From Burkholderiaceae bacterium (GTDB taxonomy: Bacteria; Pseudomonadota; Gammaproteobacteria; Burkholderiales; Burkholderiaceae_C): DNA of 26,834 nt. The translations under genes were made by a program, and so were the position numbers. Positions 8,360 to 15,433 of this stretch are shown here, in pieces; within the stretch, counting starts at the first letter, position 1; every line of letters begins with the position of its first letter. The notes beneath the pieces are model-generated. The model searched no databases. It had not been told where the DNA came from and saw only the letters and a list, made by a program, of their open reading frames with translations. The stretch covers positions 1-26,834 of the forward strand of contig JALRFN010000403.1 in the NCBI GenBank assembly GCA_023268425.1, written 5' to 3'.

Positions 8360-9979
8360 TCACATGCGGGCGACGCCAAAGCCTGCAGGGCGAACTTGCC
8401 GCCGCTTGGCCTGCGCGACCATGTCCAGGCAAAAGCCAATCACATCGCGGGTGTTGCGCGGGTCGATGACGCCGTCATCCAGCATCAAGCCTGAAGTCAC
8501 CCAGACGCTGGATTGGGCGTCGAACATCGCCACGATTTGTTCGTATTGCGCCTGCATCGCGGCTTCATCCAAAGCGATGCCTTTGCGCTTGGCCCCGGCC
8601 TCCGCAACGATGCGCATGGTCGTGGCCGCTTGCTCACCGCCCATCACAGCAGTCTTGGCGCTGGGCCAGCTGAACAGCAATTTGGGGTCGTAGCCACGGC
8701 CACACATGCCGTAGTTGCCCGCGCCAAACGAGGCGCCGCACTGCACGGTGAACTGCGGCACGGTGGCTGAGGTCACGGCTTGAATCATCTTCGAACCGTG
8801 CTTGATCATGCCGGCTTGTTCGCTGTCTTTGCCCACGATGTAGCCGGTGGTGTTTTGCAGGTAAATGATGGGTTGCTGCAATTGGCACATCTCATGGATG
8901 AAGTGAGTGGCCTTGTTGGCGCCGGCCACGTCAATCGGCCCGTTGTTGCTGATCAAGCCCACTGCGTGGCCGCGCCAGTTGGCCTGCGCGCAAATCGTCG
9001 CCGCGCCATAGGCTGACTTGAACTCCAACAGGCGTGAGTCGTCGACCAGACGCAGCATGACCTCGCGCATGTCCACGGGCTCGCGGTAGCTGGCGGGCAT
9101 GACGCCCAGCAACTCTTGGTGGTCAAACCGCGGTGGTTTGACCTCAGCCAGTGGCAGGTCTTGTTCTCGAAAAGCCTGCCATTGACCAACCACCTCACGG
9201 GCGATGGCGATGGCCTCGCGGTCGTCCTCGGCCAGGTACTCGCCCAAGCCCGAGACCGTGGTGTGCATTTCAGCGCCCCCCAATTCTTCCTCGGTGGCGA
9301 TTTCGCCAGTGGCCGCTTTGAGCAATGGCGGCCCGGCCAAGAACGCACGCGATCGGCCGCGCACCATGATGACGACGTCGGACAGGCCTGGCATGTAGGC
9401 GCCGCCCGCTGTGCCCGAGCCGTGTTGGATGGTCAGCACCGGTAAGCCTGCTGCCGAGTGGCGCGCCAGGTTTTTGAACAAACGACCACCTTGCACAAAA
9501 CCCTCAACCCGGTAGCGCATCAGGTTGGCGCCAGCGCTTTCCACCAAGTGCACAAATGGCAACTTGTTGTCCAGCGCAATGTCCTGGGCGCGCAAGATTT
9601 TCTCCAGGCCCATGGGCTGGATCGCCCCGGCGTCAATCCCCGAGTCGCTGGCCACGATCATGCAGCGCACCCCTTGGATGAAGCCAATGCCCGCCAGCAC
9701 CCCGCCCCCAGGCGTGGACTTCTCGGGGTCTGGGTGATCGCACAAATAGCCAGCAAACTCTGAGAGAGGCAAGTAAGGCGCGCCCGCGTCGACCAGCAAG
9801 GCCACACGCTGGCGCGGCAACAACTGACCGCGCTTGTCAAACATCGCTTGTGCCTTGGCCGACTTGGCCGCAGCGCGTTCGCGCAAAGCCTCGCCCACCG
9901 CCAGGGCGTCGCGCATGGCGGCTGCACGTTGCTGCCCCGCCTCGCTGCCTGCCGCCCACATGGATTCAAACCGTTCCAT
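8360..9979 (-). CDS. Acyl-CoA carboxylase beta subunit (carboxyltransferase)
   Basis: This 539-residue subunit transfers the carboxyl group from biotin to an acyl-CoA. It has the two crotonase-like carboxyltransferase halves. The N-terminal half has LVESAGANLMRYRVEGF, then GSGTAGGAYMPGLSDVVIMV and LAGPPLLKAATGE. The C-terminal half has GLISNNGPIDVAGANKATHF, IYLQNTTGYIVGKDSEQ, and FGAGNYGMCGRGYDP followed by AVMGGEQAA. These motifs place it with the MccB/LiuB and AtuC group rather than with propionyl-CoA or acetyl-CoA carboxylases. Wording such as AYMPGLSD and GRGYDP leans toward the geranyl-CoA-like side in my memory, without proof. ATG 9979 has GGAGGA 5 bases upstream and overlaps the end of the TetR gene by 14 bases. 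An upstream in-frame ATG at 10012 is possible but less supported. Confidence 0.9.
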   Translation of the reverse strand: MERFESMWAAGSEAGQQRAAAMRDALAVGEALRERAAAKSAKAQAMFDKRGQLLPRQRVALLVDAGAPYLPLSEFAGYLCDHPDPEKSTPGGGVLAGIGFIQGVRCMIVASDSGIDAGAIQPMGLEKILRAQDIALDNKLPFVHLVESAGANLMRYRVEGFVQGGRLFKNLARHSAAGLPVLTIQHGSGTAGGAYMPGLSDVVIMVRGRSRAFLAGPPLLKAATGEIATEEELGGAEMHTTVSGLGEYLAEDDREAIAIAREVVGQWQAFREQDLPLAEVKPPRFDHQELLGVMPASYREPVDMREVMLRLVDDSRLLEFKSAYGAATICAQANWRGHAVGLISNNGPIDVAGANKATHFIHEMCQLQQPIIYLQNTTGYIVGKDSEQAGMIKHGSKMIQAVTSATVPQFTVQCGASFGAGNYGMCGRGYDPKLLFSWPSAKTAVMGGEQAATTMRIVAEAGAKRKGIALDEAAMQAQYEQIVAMFDAQSSVWVTSGLMLDDGVIDPRNTRDVIGFCLDMVAQAKRRQVRPAGFGVARM

Positions 9980-10652
9980 CTTGTCCTCCGCCCGTTTCGG
10001 GCTCTGGTTCATCGTGCAGCCACATCACCATGACCGCGTCGGCGAGTTCATCCAAACTGGCGCTGCCGCGGGCATCAAACCACTTGATGGTCCAATTCAG
10101 CGCGCCAAACAAAAACAAACGCACCAAGCCCACGTCGCCACGCAGGCGGCCTTGCGCCTTGAGGCTTTGCAGCAGCGGCGTCCAATGGCCCTCGTAGGCG
10201 TCTTTCAAGGCGTTGATGCCTTTGGTCTGCGTGGGTTTGAGCACCCGCCACTCTTGCAGCATCACGGGAATGAAGTCACTGCCAGGGCCCCACAACACGT
10301 CCAAATGCGTGCGCACCAAGGCGCGCAATTGCCTTGCTGCAGATTGGTCCTGCACCTGTTGGGCGGTCGCTTGTACGCGAGCCAAACCGTCGCGCATGCC
10401 GTCTTCCATCACCGCCACCAACAAATCGGCCTTGCTGCCAAAGTGATAAAAGGGCGAGCCAGACTGCATGCCCACCGCCGCAGCGATGTCGCGCGTGGTG
10501 GTGGCGTCGTAGCCGTGTTGACGAAACAGCTTGGCCGCTGCTCGCACCAAATCGCGGCGGCGATTGCCGTCGTCGCGCTGCTCAGCGGTCTTGGGTGGGC
10601 GTCCTCGCGGACGTTTGGGCGCAGGATTCAGCGCCAACACTTTGACTGTCAT
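9966..10652 (-). CDS. TetR-family repressor of the carboxylase operon
   Basis: A 228-residue TetR/AcrR-type regulator. A basic lead (PKRPRGRPPKTAEQR) comes before the DNA-binding domain, in which TTTRDIAAAVGMQSGSPFYHF is the helix-turn-helix and the following turn. The C-terminal ligand domain has no recognisable signature. It is the first gene of the minus-strand operon, and its end overlaps the carboxyltransferase start by 14 bases, so it is transcribed with its presumed targets. A dyad just upstream overlaps the predicted promoter, consistent with autorepression relieved by an acyl-CoA or related ligand; that is inference. ATG 10652 has no ribosome site, and the predicted transcription start falls at or next to it, so the mRNA may be leaderless. 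A TTG at 10688 inside the dyad is an unlikely alternative start. Confidence 0.87.
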   Translation of the reverse strand: MTVKVLALNPAPKRPRGRPPKTAEQRDDGNRRRDLVRAAAKLFRQHGYDATTTRDIAAAVGMQSGSPFYHFGSKADLLVAVMEDGMRDGLARVQATAQQVQDQSAARQLRALVRTHLDVLWGPGSDFIPVMLQEWRVLKPTQTKGINALKDAYEGHWTPLLQSLKAQGRLRGDVGLVRLFLFGALNWTIKWFDARGSASLDELADAVMVMWLHDEPEPETGGGQDGTV

Positions 10653-10659
10653 GCGTGGC

Positions 10660-10688
10660 AATATACCCAGCCGATTTATTTTCAACAA
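10660..10688 (-). promoter_or_regulatory. Predicted sigma-70 promoter of the TetR-carboxylase operon
   Basis: On the minus strand TTGTTG (10688-10683) and TATATT (10665-10660) are separated by exactly 17 bases. The -10 matches the consensus at 5 of 6 positions, the -35 is weaker. Transcription would begin at about 10653, immediately before ATG 10652. Confidence 0.5.
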
Positions 10689-10707
10689 GCATGCGCTTGG
10701 TGAAAAT
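10678..10707. promoter_or_regulatory. Candidate TetR operator (13-bp-arm dyad)
   Basis: The arms ATTTTCAACAAGC (10678-10690) and GCTTGGTGAAAAT (10695-10707) are inverted repeats matching at 12 of 13 positions around a 4-base spacer. The dyad covers the predicted -35 of the adjacent TetR gene, the classic placement of a TetR operator. It could also serve the divergent TetR gene that starts at 10866. Confidence 0.65.
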
Positions 10708-10865
10708 CATCACCCAGGTGACAGCACGCGACCCAAGGTGATCTCAGACCCGGCGGCTGTGCAATTGGCTCTCAATGCGACCAGGATTTATTGATTCTTT
10801 GGTACTCATATTGCAAGATGGCGTGACTTTTTCAACGCCCAAAAGCCCCAAAAGTTCACAGCACC

Positions 10866-11468
10866 ATGCCCAAGCCCCGGCCCGAGCGCCCCAATTCGAG
10901 ACGCGAGAACAGCAAGTCCAAACTGGACTGGCTGGAAGTTGCCTATGCAGCCGCAGTTGAGGGCGGCATCACGGCAGTGGCCATCTCGCCGCTGGCCAAG
11001 CGACTGGGGGTGACCCACGGCAGTTTTTATTGGCATTTCGCTGACCAAGCGGCCTTGCTCAAGGAACTGATCGAGCGTTGGTACAGCTATGAGCGCAGCA
11101 CGGTGCAGCGCCTCAGCGAAATCCACAACGGCGAACCCCGCGACGACCTGCGTGAGATTTTGCAAAACGCTTTGGGTGACATGAGCTCCGAGCGGGTACG
11201 TTTTGAGTTGGCTTTGCGCGACTTGGGGCGACGTGACCCGGAAGTGGCGCACATGCTGGTGCAAGTCGATGCCGAACGCACCCAGTTGTTTGCGCGTCAG
11301 TTCACGCGCATCGACCCCGACACCGCACAAGACCGCGCCGTGCTGCTGTATCTCGCTTTGGTGGGCGCCTTCAATGCGCTGTGGCGCTCCAACACGTCTA
11401 AGACCTTCCAGCGCCACCTGATGGACGTGATCCAACGCCTCGCCATTGACGCGACCACTTCACCCTAA
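10866..11468 (+). CDS. TetR-family transcriptional regulator
   Basis: A 200-residue TetR/AcrR-type protein. The N-terminus is very basic (PKPRPERPNSRRENSKSK), followed by a DNA-binding domain in which ISPLAKRLGVTHGSFYWHFAD is the helix-turn-helix and the aromatic turn typical of the family. The remaining residues (RFELALRDLGRRDPEVAHML, then a helical C-terminus) look like the C-terminal domain of a common proteobacterial TetR subgroup, but the ligand is unknown. It is divergent from the carboxylase operon and 81 bases upstream of the membrane flavocytochrome gene on the same strand, which it may control. ATG 10866 has a poor ribosome site. A shared regulatory region of about 210 bases separates it from the other TetR gene. 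Confidence 0.85.
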   Translation: MPKPRPERPNSRRENSKSKLDWLEVAYAAAVEGGITAVAISPLAKRLGVTHGSFYWHFADQAALLKELIERWYSYERSTVQRLSEIHNGEPRDDLREILQNALGDMSSERVRFELALRDLGRRDPEVAHMLVQVDAERTQLFARQFTRIDPDTAQDRAVLLYLALVGAFNALWRSNTSKTFQRHLMDVIQRLAIDATTSP

Positions 11469-11549
11469 GCTGTAACCCTCGCCGCATGGCAGCGTATAGC
11501 CCCGAGTGCCCGGCAACACGCGGGCTGGACTTGATGGGGTTTGAGCAGA

Positions 11550-12869
11550 ATGATTCGATGGAATTGGCGCACCGCGCTGTGGGTGCTGTTATACGTGGTG
11601 GTCGTGGTGGCGCCTTTGGTCGGTGGTGTGCTGAACCTCGCGCATGGGCGAGGGTTTTGGCTGAATTTTTCCATCGCTCTGGGCTTTGTGTCGCTGTCAA
11701 TGTTTGGGGCGCAATTGGTCATGGTCTCGCGCCTGGCCTTTGTCGCGCAACCCCTGGGCATGGATGGCGTCTTGCGCTTTCACCGCCAAATGGCTTATGT
11801 CGCGACCGCCTTCGCGCTGGTGCATCCGGTGATTTTGTTCCTGCTTGATGCCAAGTACTGGCCGCTGCTCAATGTTTTCACCTCTCCCCTTCGAGCCAAG
11901 TTTGCGGTCGCGGCTACTGTGGCCTTGATCGCCTTGATGTTGATGTCCATTTTTCGGCAGCGCCTGGGTTTGAAGTACACCACCTGGAAGCTTTGGCATT
12001 GGTTGTTGGCTTTGGTGGTTTTGGGTGCTTCACTGGCTCACGCCGCGTTGGTGAATTACTACCTGCAAGACCCCACCGAACAAATGATTTGGTTAGGCCT
12101 GAGCGCCTTGTTTGTTGGCGTGGCGGTTTGGATGCGTTTGATCCACCCCCTGCTGCGCTGGCGCCGCCGCTGGCGTGTGGTCGCCGTCACCCCGGCTGAG
12201 GCTGGCTGCACCACACTGAGCTTGGAGCCCCAACATCGCGGTTCGCGCTTTCGCTTTGAGCCTGGCCAATTCGCCTGGATTGCCGCGCGCCGCTCGCCGT
12301 TTTCCTTGACTGACAACCCCTTTTCAATCAGCAGCAGTGCCGAGCACCCCGAACGCATCGAGTTCACCATCAAGTCGCACCAGGGCTTCAGCGCCGAAGT
12401 GGCCCAACTGCAAGTCGGCGAAACGGTGACTTTGGACGGCCCGCATGGTGGCTTTGTGTTGAACGCCCCTGAGCCTGACGCCCCGCTGGTGTTCGTCGGC
12501 GCCGGGGTGGGCGTGACGCCCTTGCTCAGCATGTTGCGCACCCTGGCCGATCGACAAGCCACACCAGCCTGTCACCTGTGGCTCGCCAACCGCGACGCCA
12601 AGGCCGTGATCGCGGGCGAAGCGATTGAAGCCTTGCGCCCACGCCTGCCCAAGCTGCAGATCGTTCACGCCATCTCGAATGGCGTGGGCGATCAACGCGG
12701 CCAGCGCATCGACGCCAACTTCATCGACCGCCATTGGCCTGCCGATGGTGATCGCGCCTCTTTCTACATCTGCGGCCCAGACGCCTTCATGGACGCGGTG
12801 GAAGCCGCCTTGCGATTGCGCGGCGTCCCCGAGCAACACATTCACAGCGAACGCTTCGCGATGGCTTGA
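11550..12869 (+). CDS. Ferric-reductase-like membrane flavocytochrome b
   Basis: A 439-residue membrane oxidoreductase of the ferric reductase/NADPH oxidase-like superfamily. The N-terminal half has about six membrane helices, with two histidine pairs spaced 14 apart (H78/H92 and H150/H164) on successive helices, the pattern of two stacked b hemes. The C-terminal half is a ferredoxin-reductase-type module: FEPGQFAWI and NPFSISSS (FAD site), then VFVGAGVGVTPLLSMLRTL and ICGPDAFMDAVEAALR (NAD(P)H site). It would carry electrons from cytoplasmic NAD(P)H across the membrane to a metal or oxygen acceptor. ATG 11550 gives the start MIRWNW, with a weak ribosome site; a TTG at 11541 is the alternative. 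A TetR gene precedes it and a small membrane peptide follows. The physiological acceptor is unknown. Confidence 0.88.
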   Translation: MIRWNWRTALWVLLYVVVVVAPLVGGVLNLAHGRGFWLNFSIALGFVSLSMFGAQLVMVSRLAFVAQPLGMDGVLRFHRQMAYVATAFALVHPVILFLLDAKYWPLLNVFTSPLRAKFAVAATVALIALMLMSIFRQRLGLKYTTWKLWHWLLALVVLGASLAHAALVNYYLQDPTEQMIWLGLSALFVGVAVWMRLIHPLLRWRRRWRVVAVTPAEAGCTTLSLEPQHRGSRFRFEPGQFAWIAARRSPFSLTDNPFSISSSAEHPERIEFTIKSHQGFSAEVAQLQVGETVTLDGPHGGFVLNAPEPDAPLVFVGAGVGVTPLLSMLRTLADRQATPACHLWLANRDAKAVIAGEAIEALRPRLPKLQIVHAISNGVGDQRGQRIDANFIDRHWPADGDRASFYICGPDAFMDAVEAALRLRGVPEQHIHSERFAMA

Positions 12870-12871
12870 GC

Positions 12872-12976
12872 ATGAAAAAAAACAAAGCACCCAAACCCGT
12901 TCCAGTCGCCGCGCTGGTCGCCATCATCACCCTCATCGTCTTGGCCTTGAGCATCACGTGGTCAGCCATCATGTGA
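12872..12976 (+). CDS. Small single-span membrane peptide
   Basis: A 34-residue reading frame begins 2 bases after the flavocytochrome stop: a positively charged start (MKKNKAPKPV), then one hydrophobic helix (AALVAIITLIVLALSITW) and a short tail. Lysines before a helix suggest an N-in orientation. Tight spacing suggests translational coupling and a possible accessory role with the flavocytochrome. I do not recognise a family, and the call rests on composition and position only. Confidence 0.5.
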   Translation: MKKNKAPKPVPVAALVAIITLIVLALSITWSAIM

Positions 12977-13026
12977 ACGTCGGCGGCACTTGATGCGGCG
13001 ATGGCCCACACCCTAGGATGCGCCGC

Positions 13027-13512
13027 ATGAACCGCACAACAGCACCCATCGCCTGCTTGGCTGCGAATGTGGCCACACGCACACAAGCGTCCAACTACCC
13101 CGAACCGTTCAAAAGCCAAATGCACGGCCGCAGCAAACGCGCGCTGGGCGATGCCTTTGGATTGGTCAACTTCGGCGTCAACCTGACCACCCTGGCCCCT
13201 GGCGCGCGCTCGGCCTTGCGTCACGCCCACGCCAAGCAAGACGAGTTCATCTACGTACTCGCTGGCTCACCGACTTTGATCACCAACGCCGGGGAAACCC
13301 GGTTATCACCCGGTATGTGTGCGGGCTTTCGCGCCGGTACCGGTGACGCCCATCACTTGGTCAACCTGGGTGCAGAGGAAGTCCTCTACCTGGAAATCGG
13401 TGACCGCACACCGGGCGAGCAAACGACCTACCCCGATGACGATTTGCAAGCCACTTACAACGCCTCAAGCCAAACCTGGGGCTTCACGCACAAAGACGGT
13501 CGGGCCTATTGA
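13027..13512 (+). CDS. Cupin-domain protein
   Basis: A 161-residue single-domain cupin. Cupin motif 1 is RHAHAKQDEFIYVLAGSPTL, where H66, H68 and E73 are candidate metal ligands. Motif 2 is PGMCAGFRAGTGDAHHLVN, with H109 or H110 as the last ligand. It resembles the cupin proteins often annotated as having a ribulose- or mannose-type cupin fold, but no reaction can be assigned. The C-terminal part (YNASSQTWGFTHKDGRAY) is typical of a proteobacterial subgroup of about 160 residues. ATG 13027 is preferred because AGGA lies 8 bases before it; an ATG at 13018 lies too close to that site. It follows the flavocytochrome and small peptide genes after 50 bases and may share their transcript. Confidence 0.8.
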   Translation: MNRTTAPIACLAANVATRTQASNYPEPFKSQMHGRSKRALGDAFGLVNFGVNLTTLAPGARSALRHAHAKQDEFIYVLAGSPTLITNAGETRLSPGMCAGFRAGTGDAHHLVNLGAEEVLYLEIGDRTPGEQTTYPDDDLQATYNASSQTWGFTHKDGRAY

Positions 13513-13540
13513 GCGGGCTTGTCCCGCGGTGCACCCGCGC

Positions 13541-13782
13541 TGAGCCTAAATCCGACGGTTGGATACGCCCCAGTGGGCGATGTTGGGATGAGCTGGCAAG
13601 GCGTGACAACGCGGCTGGCTCCTGCCAGCAAGAAGGAACAACGCGGCCAGCACGTTCCAGGCTGCTCCATGGGTTGCATCGCGACGTCACCCATGAGGTG
13701 AGCCGCGTCGCGCTCAAGCAGGCCTGCATTCATGGGCCTGATCAGCGGAAATTGAGCGATCAAATGCCTGATTTAGGCTGAG
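13541..13782. repeat. Inverted-repeat-bounded element, MITE-like
   Basis: The left end reads TGAGCCTAAATCCGACGGTTG. The reverse complement of the right end reads CTCAGCCTAAATCAGGCATTTG, sharing an exact AGCCTAAATC core followed by an imperfect match to TTG. Between them are several short hairpins: CGCCC/GGGCG at 13566-13579, GCTGGC/GCCAGC at 13614-13629, and CATGGG/CCCATG at 13668-13695. The outer 60 bases of the right end recur at 22133-22197 with few changes. No transposase gene is present. It may be a non-autonomous transposon, an IS remnant or a structured intergenic repeat. Confidence 0.6.
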
Positions 13783-13784
13783 TT

Positions 13785-13829
13785 CACCTCAGCCTGGCCA
13801 CCGCGTGGTGGCGGCGTGCGGCTGGGGTG
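13785..13829 (-). terminator. Compound hairpin downstream of the hydratase gene
   Basis: CACCTCAGCC (13785-13794) pairs with GGCTGGGGTG (13820-13829), 10 pairs with one G-U. Inside it GCCACC (13797-13802) pairs with GGTGGC (13807-13812). It lies 9 bases past the enoyl-CoA hydratase stop and could end the minus-strand operon, but there is no U-tract. Confidence 0.4.
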
Positions 13830-13838
13830 AGCTGGCGC

Positions 13839-14603
13839 TCAGAGCTGACTGAAGTCAGGTTTGCGCTTGTCCAAAAACGCCGAAAAGGCCTCTTTGGCCG
13901 CTGGCGCCAGCAGCAGGCGTTTGAACACCTCGCCTTCGTCGGTCATGACTTGCAAGGTTTGCGCTTGCTGCGGCGCTTTCATCAAGCGCTTGGACTGCAT
14001 CAAGGCGTCCAAGGGCTTGGCGGCCAAACGCGTCGCCATGGCGTGCGCATGAGCGTTGGCTTCTGTGGGCGGCACCACCGCGTTGACCAAGCCCACCTCC
14101 AAGGCGGTCTCGGCACTGAAGGGGTCGCCCAACAACAAAGCCTGAGCCGCTCGCTTGTGGCCCATCAACTGCGGCAACAGCAAGCTGGACGCTGCCTCTG
14201 GGCACAAACCCAGATTGACGAAAGGCAAAGCGAACATGGCGTTGTCACCGGCCACCACCAAATCGCAATGCAGCAACAAGGTCGTGCCCACGCCCACCGC
14301 CGGGCCGCAAACCGCCGCCATCAAGGGTTTGGGAAAGGCCGCGATGGCGTGCAAAAAGCGATGCACGGGCGCCTCTGCGCCCGCAGGCGGGTTGTTCAAA
14401 AAGTCGCTGATGTCGTTGCCTGCGGTGAACACCGCTTCATGACCTTGCAGCACGACAACGCGTTGCGCTGGGTCTTGCGCCGCTTCGCTCAGCGCATCGG
14501 CCATGGCGGCATACATCTCGGCGGTCAAGGCGTTTTTCGAGGCCACGCGATTCAGGGTCAGGGTGGTCACACCGCCTTCGCTGTGTTTCATCACATCGCT
14601 CAT
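13839..14603 (-). CDS. Enoyl-CoA hydratase/isomerase family protein
   Basis: A 254-residue crotonase-fold protein that would hydrate or isomerise an enoyl-CoA. EAVFTAGNDISDF forms the first oxyanion-hole region and CGPAVGVGTTLLLHCDLVVA the second, with the following NLGLCPEAASSLLLPQLMG carrying the acidic residue of this subgroup. The PEAASS wording is common in the hydratase/delta-isomerase-like branch rather than in classical FadB-type hydratases, so an isomerase activity is possible. ATG 14603 has GAGAGA upstream; a TTG at 14639 is less likely. It is the last gene of the six-gene operon that begins at 19147, 32 bases after its upstream neighbour. It could also supply the hydration step missing from the carboxylase operon, though nothing proves that link. 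Confidence 0.88.
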   Translation of the reverse strand: MSDVMKHSEGGVTTLTLNRVASKNALTAEMYAAMADALSEAAQDPAQRVVVLQGHEAVFTAGNDISDFLNNPPAGAEAPVHRFLHAIAAFPKPLMAAVCGPAVGVGTTLLLHCDLVVAGDNAMFALPFVNLGLCPEAASSLLLPQLMGHKRAAQALLLGDPFSAETALEVGLVNAVVPPTEANAHAHAMATRLAAKPLDALMQSKRLMKAPQQAQTLQVMTDEGEVFKRLLLAPAAKEAFSAFLDKRKPDFSQL

Positions 14604-14635
14604 GTTGTTCTCTCTGTTGGTCTGCTGGGGTCGGG

Positions 14636-15430
14636 TCAATGGGTTTGGACGTAGCGGGTGCCTGGTGGCGGCGGGTCATTGGGCGGGCCAGCAAAGCATT
14701 GGGCATTGGCCATCCAGGTTTGCGCGACCGCGCCGCTGACTTGCAAGGCCGTGTCTTGAACGTGTCGGGTTTGCGTGACCACACGCGCAAAGTCCACCGC
14801 CGAGCCGCTGATGCGGTTGTCGTCTTGGGCCTCGCCATAGGTCCACTCGGCCCCCGAAGGCGCGCTGAGCACCAACTGAGGCATGGGCCCCGGCGGCGTT
14901 TGTTGGCGCGCTTGGAAGGTCCAAGCGAAGGTGTTGACGCCCAAGACCACGATGTTTTGGATGCGATCAGATTCCTCGCGCTCGACGCCTTTGAGGTCAA
15001 AAATGGCCTGGCTGTGTGCCCAGGTCTCCATTTGCCGGGCGGTGATGCTGGAGCGCGCCGACATGCTGGGGCCCGCCCACTTGAGGCGGGCTTTGGGGTC
15101 GATGTCGCGCCACAAGGGCAACATCGCATCCAAGTGTGCGCGCCAGGCGTCGCGCAAAGCAGCGCCGCGCTCGCTGATGGCTGCGTTTTCAACGGCGCGC
15201 ATGCTGCCTTGGGCAATGCCTTGCATCATGGTGTTCAGCTCCGCATCAAAACGCGCCTCATCGACCCAAGACCAATGCGCCATGCGGTTCCAGTAGTGCA
15301 AGTGCACCATGACGTCGTTCACCGTCCATGACTTGAACTGCGTGCTGCGCGTCCAGTCGTCGGCGTGCAGGCTTTGCAGCAAGGCGTCCAACGTGGTGCA
15401 CTCTTGGGCGAAATCATCGACTTGTTGCAT
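14636..15430 (-). CDS. TIGR03084-like DinB/maleylpyruvate-isomerase-fold protein
   Basis: A 264-residue protein of the family usually named TIGR03084, related to the DinB-like, mycothiol-dependent maleylpyruvate isomerase fold. The N-terminal four-helix region has SWTVNDVMVHLHYWNRMAH, where H43, H45 and H52 are candidate metal ligands, and METWAHSQAIFD further on, where E134 and H138 complete the usual HxxxE/H-type site. The C-terminal part (PQLVLSAPSGAEWTYGEA, then ISGSAVDFARVVTQTRH) looks like the SCP2-like lobe of this family. Function unknown. It starts 3 bases after the thioesterase stop with a good site (GGGAGTGAGG), so the two are coupled. Its repeated company with acyl-CoA enzymes suggests a role in lipid or CoA metabolism; that is inference. 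Confidence 0.78.
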   Translation of the reverse strand: MQQVDDFAQECTTLDALLQSLHADDWTRSTQFKSWTVNDVMVHLHYWNRMAHWSWVDEARFDAELNTMMQGIAQGSMRAVENAAISERGAALRDAWRAHLDAMLPLWRDIDPKARLKWAGPSMSARSSITARQMETWAHSQAIFDLKGVEREESDRIQNIVVLGVNTFAWTFQARQQTPPGPMPQLVLSAPSGAEWTYGEAQDDNRISGSAVDFARVVTQTRHVQDTALQVSGAVAQTWMANAQCFAGPPNDPPPPGTRYVQTH

Positions 15431-15433
15431 GCC

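Larger units (their letters stand above)
13513..13838. other. Gene-free convergent region
   Basis: These 326 bases separate the convergent cupin and enoyl-CoA hydratase genes. They hold the inverted-repeat-bounded element at 13541-13782 and a compound hairpin at 13785-13829. An 85-codon minus-strand frame (13763-13506) crosses the element, but it has no ribosome site, and I treat it as unsupported. Confidence 0.7.

Noticed and set aside
13614..13629. GCTGGC/GCCAGC hairpin as a separate terminator
   Set aside because: It lies inside the repeat element with no T-run after it and no gene end close by, so it is described as part of that element.
13506..13763. 85-codon minus-strand reading frame spanning the inverted-repeat element
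   Set aside because: There is no ribosome site, and its part shared with the second repeat copy is explained by DNA repeat similarity. A coding role cannot be excluded but is not supported.
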